NCBI GenBank assembly: GCA_900552795.1
Contig: USBB01000053.1
Span: 1 to 7,469, forward strand
Length of the DNA stretch: 7,469 bases
Origin: an uncultured Eubacterium sp.
GTDB lineage: Bacteria; Bacillota; Clostridia; Lachnospirales; Lachnospiraceae
Direction: 5' to 3'
Each line of letters starts with the position of its first letter. The stretch's first letter is position 1. The position numbers were made by a program, and so were the translations under genes. This document shows positions 5,987 to 7,469 of this stretch, one piece after another. The notes below the pieces were generated by a model, which saw nothing but the letters and a program-made list of their open reading frames with translations, searched no databases and was not told the DNA's origin.

Positions 5987-6469
5987 ATGACAGGATGTAT
6001 TATTGGAAGTTTTAGAAAATATTACAATGATATTATATCTGCTATTCAATTGTTTGAGGAGAACGGGCATAAAATCCTTTCTCCTAAAAGTTCAAGGATA
6101 GAGCGAAATGAACAAGGATTTGTAATATTATCATCGGATAATCCTAATTATACTCATGTAGATATACAAACAATGGTTTTTCATCGTGCATTTCAATCAG
6201 ACTTTGTATATGTATGGGATCCAGGAGGATATGTTGGTAAAACAACTTGCTACGAAATAGGTAGGTTGATTGAGAGAAAAGTTCCATTATATTATATGGA
6301 ATATCCTATAGATGTACCAATTTATGTGCCAAAAGGTAGTGTGTTATCTATAGAGAATTTTATCAGTTATATTAAATATAACAAAAAATTGCCACCCTAT
6401 TTGGAAGAAGATAATTTAATTACAAGAGAATTAATAAAAAATTTGGAGAATAATAAGTTTTATTATTAG
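5987..6469 (+). CDS. Nucleoside 2-deoxyribosyltransferase-like protein, module C second gene
   Basis: The ATG at 5987 is preceded by GGGGA (5977-5981), giving 160 residues. An ATG at 5975 would add four residues. Earlier starts overlap the preceding gene and are unlikely. It opens with a strand TGCIIGSF (2-8), then a helix and the strand HKILSP (28-33). Later comes DFVYVWDPGGYVGKTTCYE (72-90) and IGRLIERKVPLYYME (91-105). This is the order seen in nucleoside 2-deoxyribosyltransferase-fold enzymes: a strand, a glycine turn, a catalytic glutamate at the head of a helix (here Glu90), then a strand of the RKVPLYY type. Such enzymes cleave N-glycosidic bonds of nucleosides or nucleotides. Remote similarity only, so substrate and activity are inferred. 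The next gene has the same motif order. The spacing suggests cotranscription with the TIR-like gene. Confidence 0.75.
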   Translation: MTGCIIGSFRKYYNDIISAIQLFEENGHKILSPKSSRIERNEQGFVILSSDNPNYTHVDIQTMVFHRAFQSDFVYVWDPGGYVGKTTCYEIGRLIERKVPLYYMEYPIDVPIYVPKGSVLSIENFISYIKYNKKLPPYLEEDNLITRELIKNLENNKFYY

Positions 6470-6484
6470 AAAGGATGAGGACTT

Positions 6485-6880
6485 ATGAAAAATATTGTTA
6501 TATCAGGAAGCATGCAGTTTTTAGAGGATATGAAGAAATATTCTACTCCTATAGAACAAAAGGGATTTAGAGCAATATTACCAGAGGAAGATGACTGGGA
6601 TAGTATTAAACCGGAGGAAATTAATGCCTACAAAAAAATGGTTTCTCAAAGGCATTTTGATGCAATTGCAGATGATAATACATATGCAATACTTGTTGTT
6701 AATAATTTCAAGAAAGGAATTCAAAATTATATAGGTGCTAATACATTTGCTGAGATTGCGATTGCCTTTTATTTTGGTAAAAAGATTTTTTTGCTTAATG
6801 ATTTTTTTGAACCATATGCTGATGAATTAGTGGCTTGGGGAGCAATCCCTTTAAAAAAGAATATAGAAAAAATTCAATGA
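6485..6880 (+). CDS. Small nucleoside 2-deoxyribosyltransferase-like protein, module C third gene
   Basis: 131 residues, with AAAGGATGAGG (6470-6480) just ahead of the ATG and a gap of 15 bases from the preceding stop. It begins with the strand IVISGSMQFLEDM (4-16), which recalls the phosphate or nucleoside loop of this fold. Then come GFRAILP (27-33), DNTYAILVVNN (64-74), GANTFAEIAIAFYFGKK (84-100) with Glu90 in the catalytic position, and IFLLND (101-106). It is probably a distant paralogue of the preceding protein: GKTTCYEI in that one aligns with GANTFAEI here. Lengths of 130-160 residues are normal for the family. No signal or membrane segment. No clear terminator follows; the stretch 6881-6990 shows only weak inverted repeats and no gene. 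Confidence 0.75.
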   Translation: MKNIVISGSMQFLEDMKKYSTPIEQKGFRAILPEEDDWDSIKPEEINAYKKMVSQRHFDAIADDNTYAILVVNNFKKGIQNYIGANTFAEIAIAFYFGKKIFLLNDFFEPYADELVAWGAIPLKKNIEKIQ

Positions 6881-6994
6881 TATTGGTTCTTTCTCGATTT
6901 TGAATATATTATGCAAGCGGTATTGTTAGCGTAAACGATGCTAGTTAAGTTGTGTAGCCATTATAATATTTAAAATATAAAAAAATATTCTTAC

Positions 6995-7014
6995 AGGGGT
7001 AAAAATTTACCCCT
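6995..7014. repeat. AGGGGTAAA/TTTACCCCT inverted repeat near the right boundary
   Basis: A perfect 9-bp inverted repeat around two A. The motif resembles the TACCCC/GGGGTA palindrome at 220-232 near the other boundary. The lack of a T-run argues against a terminator. It is a candidate arm site for a recombinase or its directionality factor. Confidence 0.55.
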
Positions 7015-7042
7015 CCAGTGAGGCATAAACTTTTTCGCAAAA

Positions 7043-7083
7043 GGTGATAGTTTCGCTATTTAGTATAAGAAATAACTTTCACC
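7043..7083. repeat. Imperfect inverted repeat beside the right att-like site
   Basis: GGTGATAGTT (7043-7052) and AACTTTCACC (7074-7083) are inverse complements at 9 of 10 positions and end one base before the att-like repeat. The position fits a recombinase-binding arm, but a chance repeat in AT-rich sequence is possible. Confidence 0.4.
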
Positions 7084-7084
7084 G

Positions 7085-7098
7085 CATGTGGAGACTGT
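7085..7098 (+). repeat. Candidate right attachment site (att-like direct repeat)
   Basis: CATGTGGAGACTGT matches the left copy at 100-113 in 13 of 14 positions. In one frame it also encodes HVETVVGLHRKDM and a stop at 7124-7126, again like the end of a RumA-type protein. The two copies bound about 7 kb carrying the defence modules. Confidence 0.5.
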
Positions 7099-7156
7099 GG
7101 TAGGACTACACAGAAAGGATATGTAGAAATCCTTGAATTTACGCACTTTGTAGAGC

Positions 7157-7184
7157 TTTTCAGCTTCAACAGGATTGCTGAAAA
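7157..7184. repeat. 8-bp perfect inverted repeat in the leader of the adjacent element
   Basis: TTTTCAGC (7157-7164) and GCTGAAAA (7177-7184) flank a 12-base loop. No T-run follows. It is probably an RNA hairpin or operator-like site in the long untranslated stretch before the gene at 7399. Confidence 0.45.
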
Positions 7185-7308
7185 TCACAGGGAAAAAGAG
7201 CTTGTGAGGAAGGTAACGGTTGTTGTGGCATTAGACCTCGGTTGTGGGAACACAAATAATTCTGAATATGAAAGTAAATAGAGAACTATCAGATATGTTG
7301 ATAGAACG

Positions 7309-7372
7309 TAGGGATACTTGAAAGAGTGTCCCTATTTTTTATATTAGGGCATTCCATTAGGAGTGCCTTTTT
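7309..7372 (+). terminator. Tandem terminator/attenuator hairpins ahead of the gene at 7399
   Basis: The first hairpin is TAGGGATAC/GTGTCCCTA (7309-7317 and 7326-7334, one G-U), followed by six T (7335-7340). The second is GGCATTCC-ATTA-GGAGTGCC (7348-7367, one G-U), followed by five T. CCCTA at 7330-7334 can instead pair with TAGGG at 7345-7349, so the two structures could compete. A short frame, MLIERRDT (7294-7320), ends inside the first hairpin and might act as a leader peptide, though its ribosome site is weak. Such leaders control entry into element genes in other Firmicute integrative elements. Confidence 0.65.
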
Positions 7373-7398
7373 CAATTCAGTTTAAAAGGAGGTTCACT

Positions 7399-7469
7399 AT
7401 GAACAACACAGCGTTAGGAGCAGAAAACAAAAAGGAACAGACAATCAATTTTATCAGCGAAGCACATGA
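7399..7469 (+). CDS. Start of an unrecognised gene of the adjacent element (5' partial)
   Basis: The ATG at 7399 follows a very strong ribosome site (AAAAGGAGG at 7384-7392, six bases upstream). The 23 visible codons begin MNNTALGAENKKEQTINF and run off the window end in frame. The N-terminus is polar and shows no signal peptide. Its place after an attenuator-like leader suggests the first gene of an integrative element operon. The part present is too short to assign a family. Confidence 0.7.
   Translation, partial: MNNTALGAENKKEQTINFISEAH

Larger units (their letters stand above)
7069..7281 (+). pseudogene. Startless open frame across the right boundary
   Basis: From a stop at 7066-7068 to a TAG at 7279-7281 one frame is open with coding-like codon use but no ATG, GTG or TTG before 7204. 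It reads TACGDCGRTTQKGYVEILEF near its start, with a CxxC pair, and ends with NTNNSEYESK. It crosses the att-like repeat, so it could be a gene whose 5' end was replaced by integration, or non-coding leader that happens to stay open. A GTG at 7204 could start a 25-residue peptide, without a good ribosome site. I do not recognise it. Confidence 0.3.

Noticed and set aside
1..7469. CRISPR array, tRNA or rRNA genes
   Set aside because: No regularly spaced repeats, cloverleaf or rRNA-like sequence was seen.

Overview
This window is AT-rich and has all its real genes on the + strand. Strong AGGAGG-type ribosome sites, TTG and GTG starts, a HrcA-type CIRCE operator and a decayed large serine recombinase point to a low-GC Firmicute, most likely a gut Clostridia/Lachnospiraceae genome. 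It is an accessory defence region attached to an integrative element, not core chromosome. That placement is inferred from sequence features; no database search was possible.

Layout. Bases 1-139 hold what looks like the scrambled 3' end of an rlmD/rumA-type rRNA methyltransferase gene, a known integration target of integrative elements. A 14-bp motif at 100-113 recurs, 13 of 14 identical, at 7085-7098. These two copies may be att sites bounding a cargo block of about 7 kb that has no intact integrase. Inside are three gene modules. Module A (292-1722) is an operon of two unrecognised proteins. A pseudogene of a large serine recombinase (1777-2178) and a terminator (2185-2225) separate it from module B. 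Module B (2356-3818) is a TIR gene overlapping a two-TM plus macro-domain gene, the architecture of a type II Thoeris anti-phage system. Its sigma-A promoter carries a perfect CIRCE element, so it is predicted to be under heat-shock (HrcA/GroEL) control. A 590-bp intergenic stretch then holds a nested inverted-repeat structure (3929-4125) and a small-RNA gene with its own promoter and terminator (4194-4309). Module C (4420-6880) is an apparent three-gene operon: an N-terminal unknown domain fused to a Cap12/Pycsar-type TIR-like domain, then two small proteins that look like nucleoside 2-deoxyribosyltransferase-fold enzymes. The TIR-like domain has a strong internal ribosome site of its own. 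From 7085 on, the window enters the leader of another element, with tandem terminator/attenuator hairpins and the start of its first gene at 7399.

How the genes may work together. In module B the TIR protein should make an ADP-ribose-type signal from NAD+ on infection, and the macro-domain membrane protein should bind it and damage the membrane. The CIRCE operator would raise expression when chaperones are occupied. Module C also pairs a predicted NAD-acting TIR-like domain with two nucleotide-binding or glycosidase-like proteins. I do not recognise it as a named system, and it is the best candidate here for something new. Module A is unassigned.
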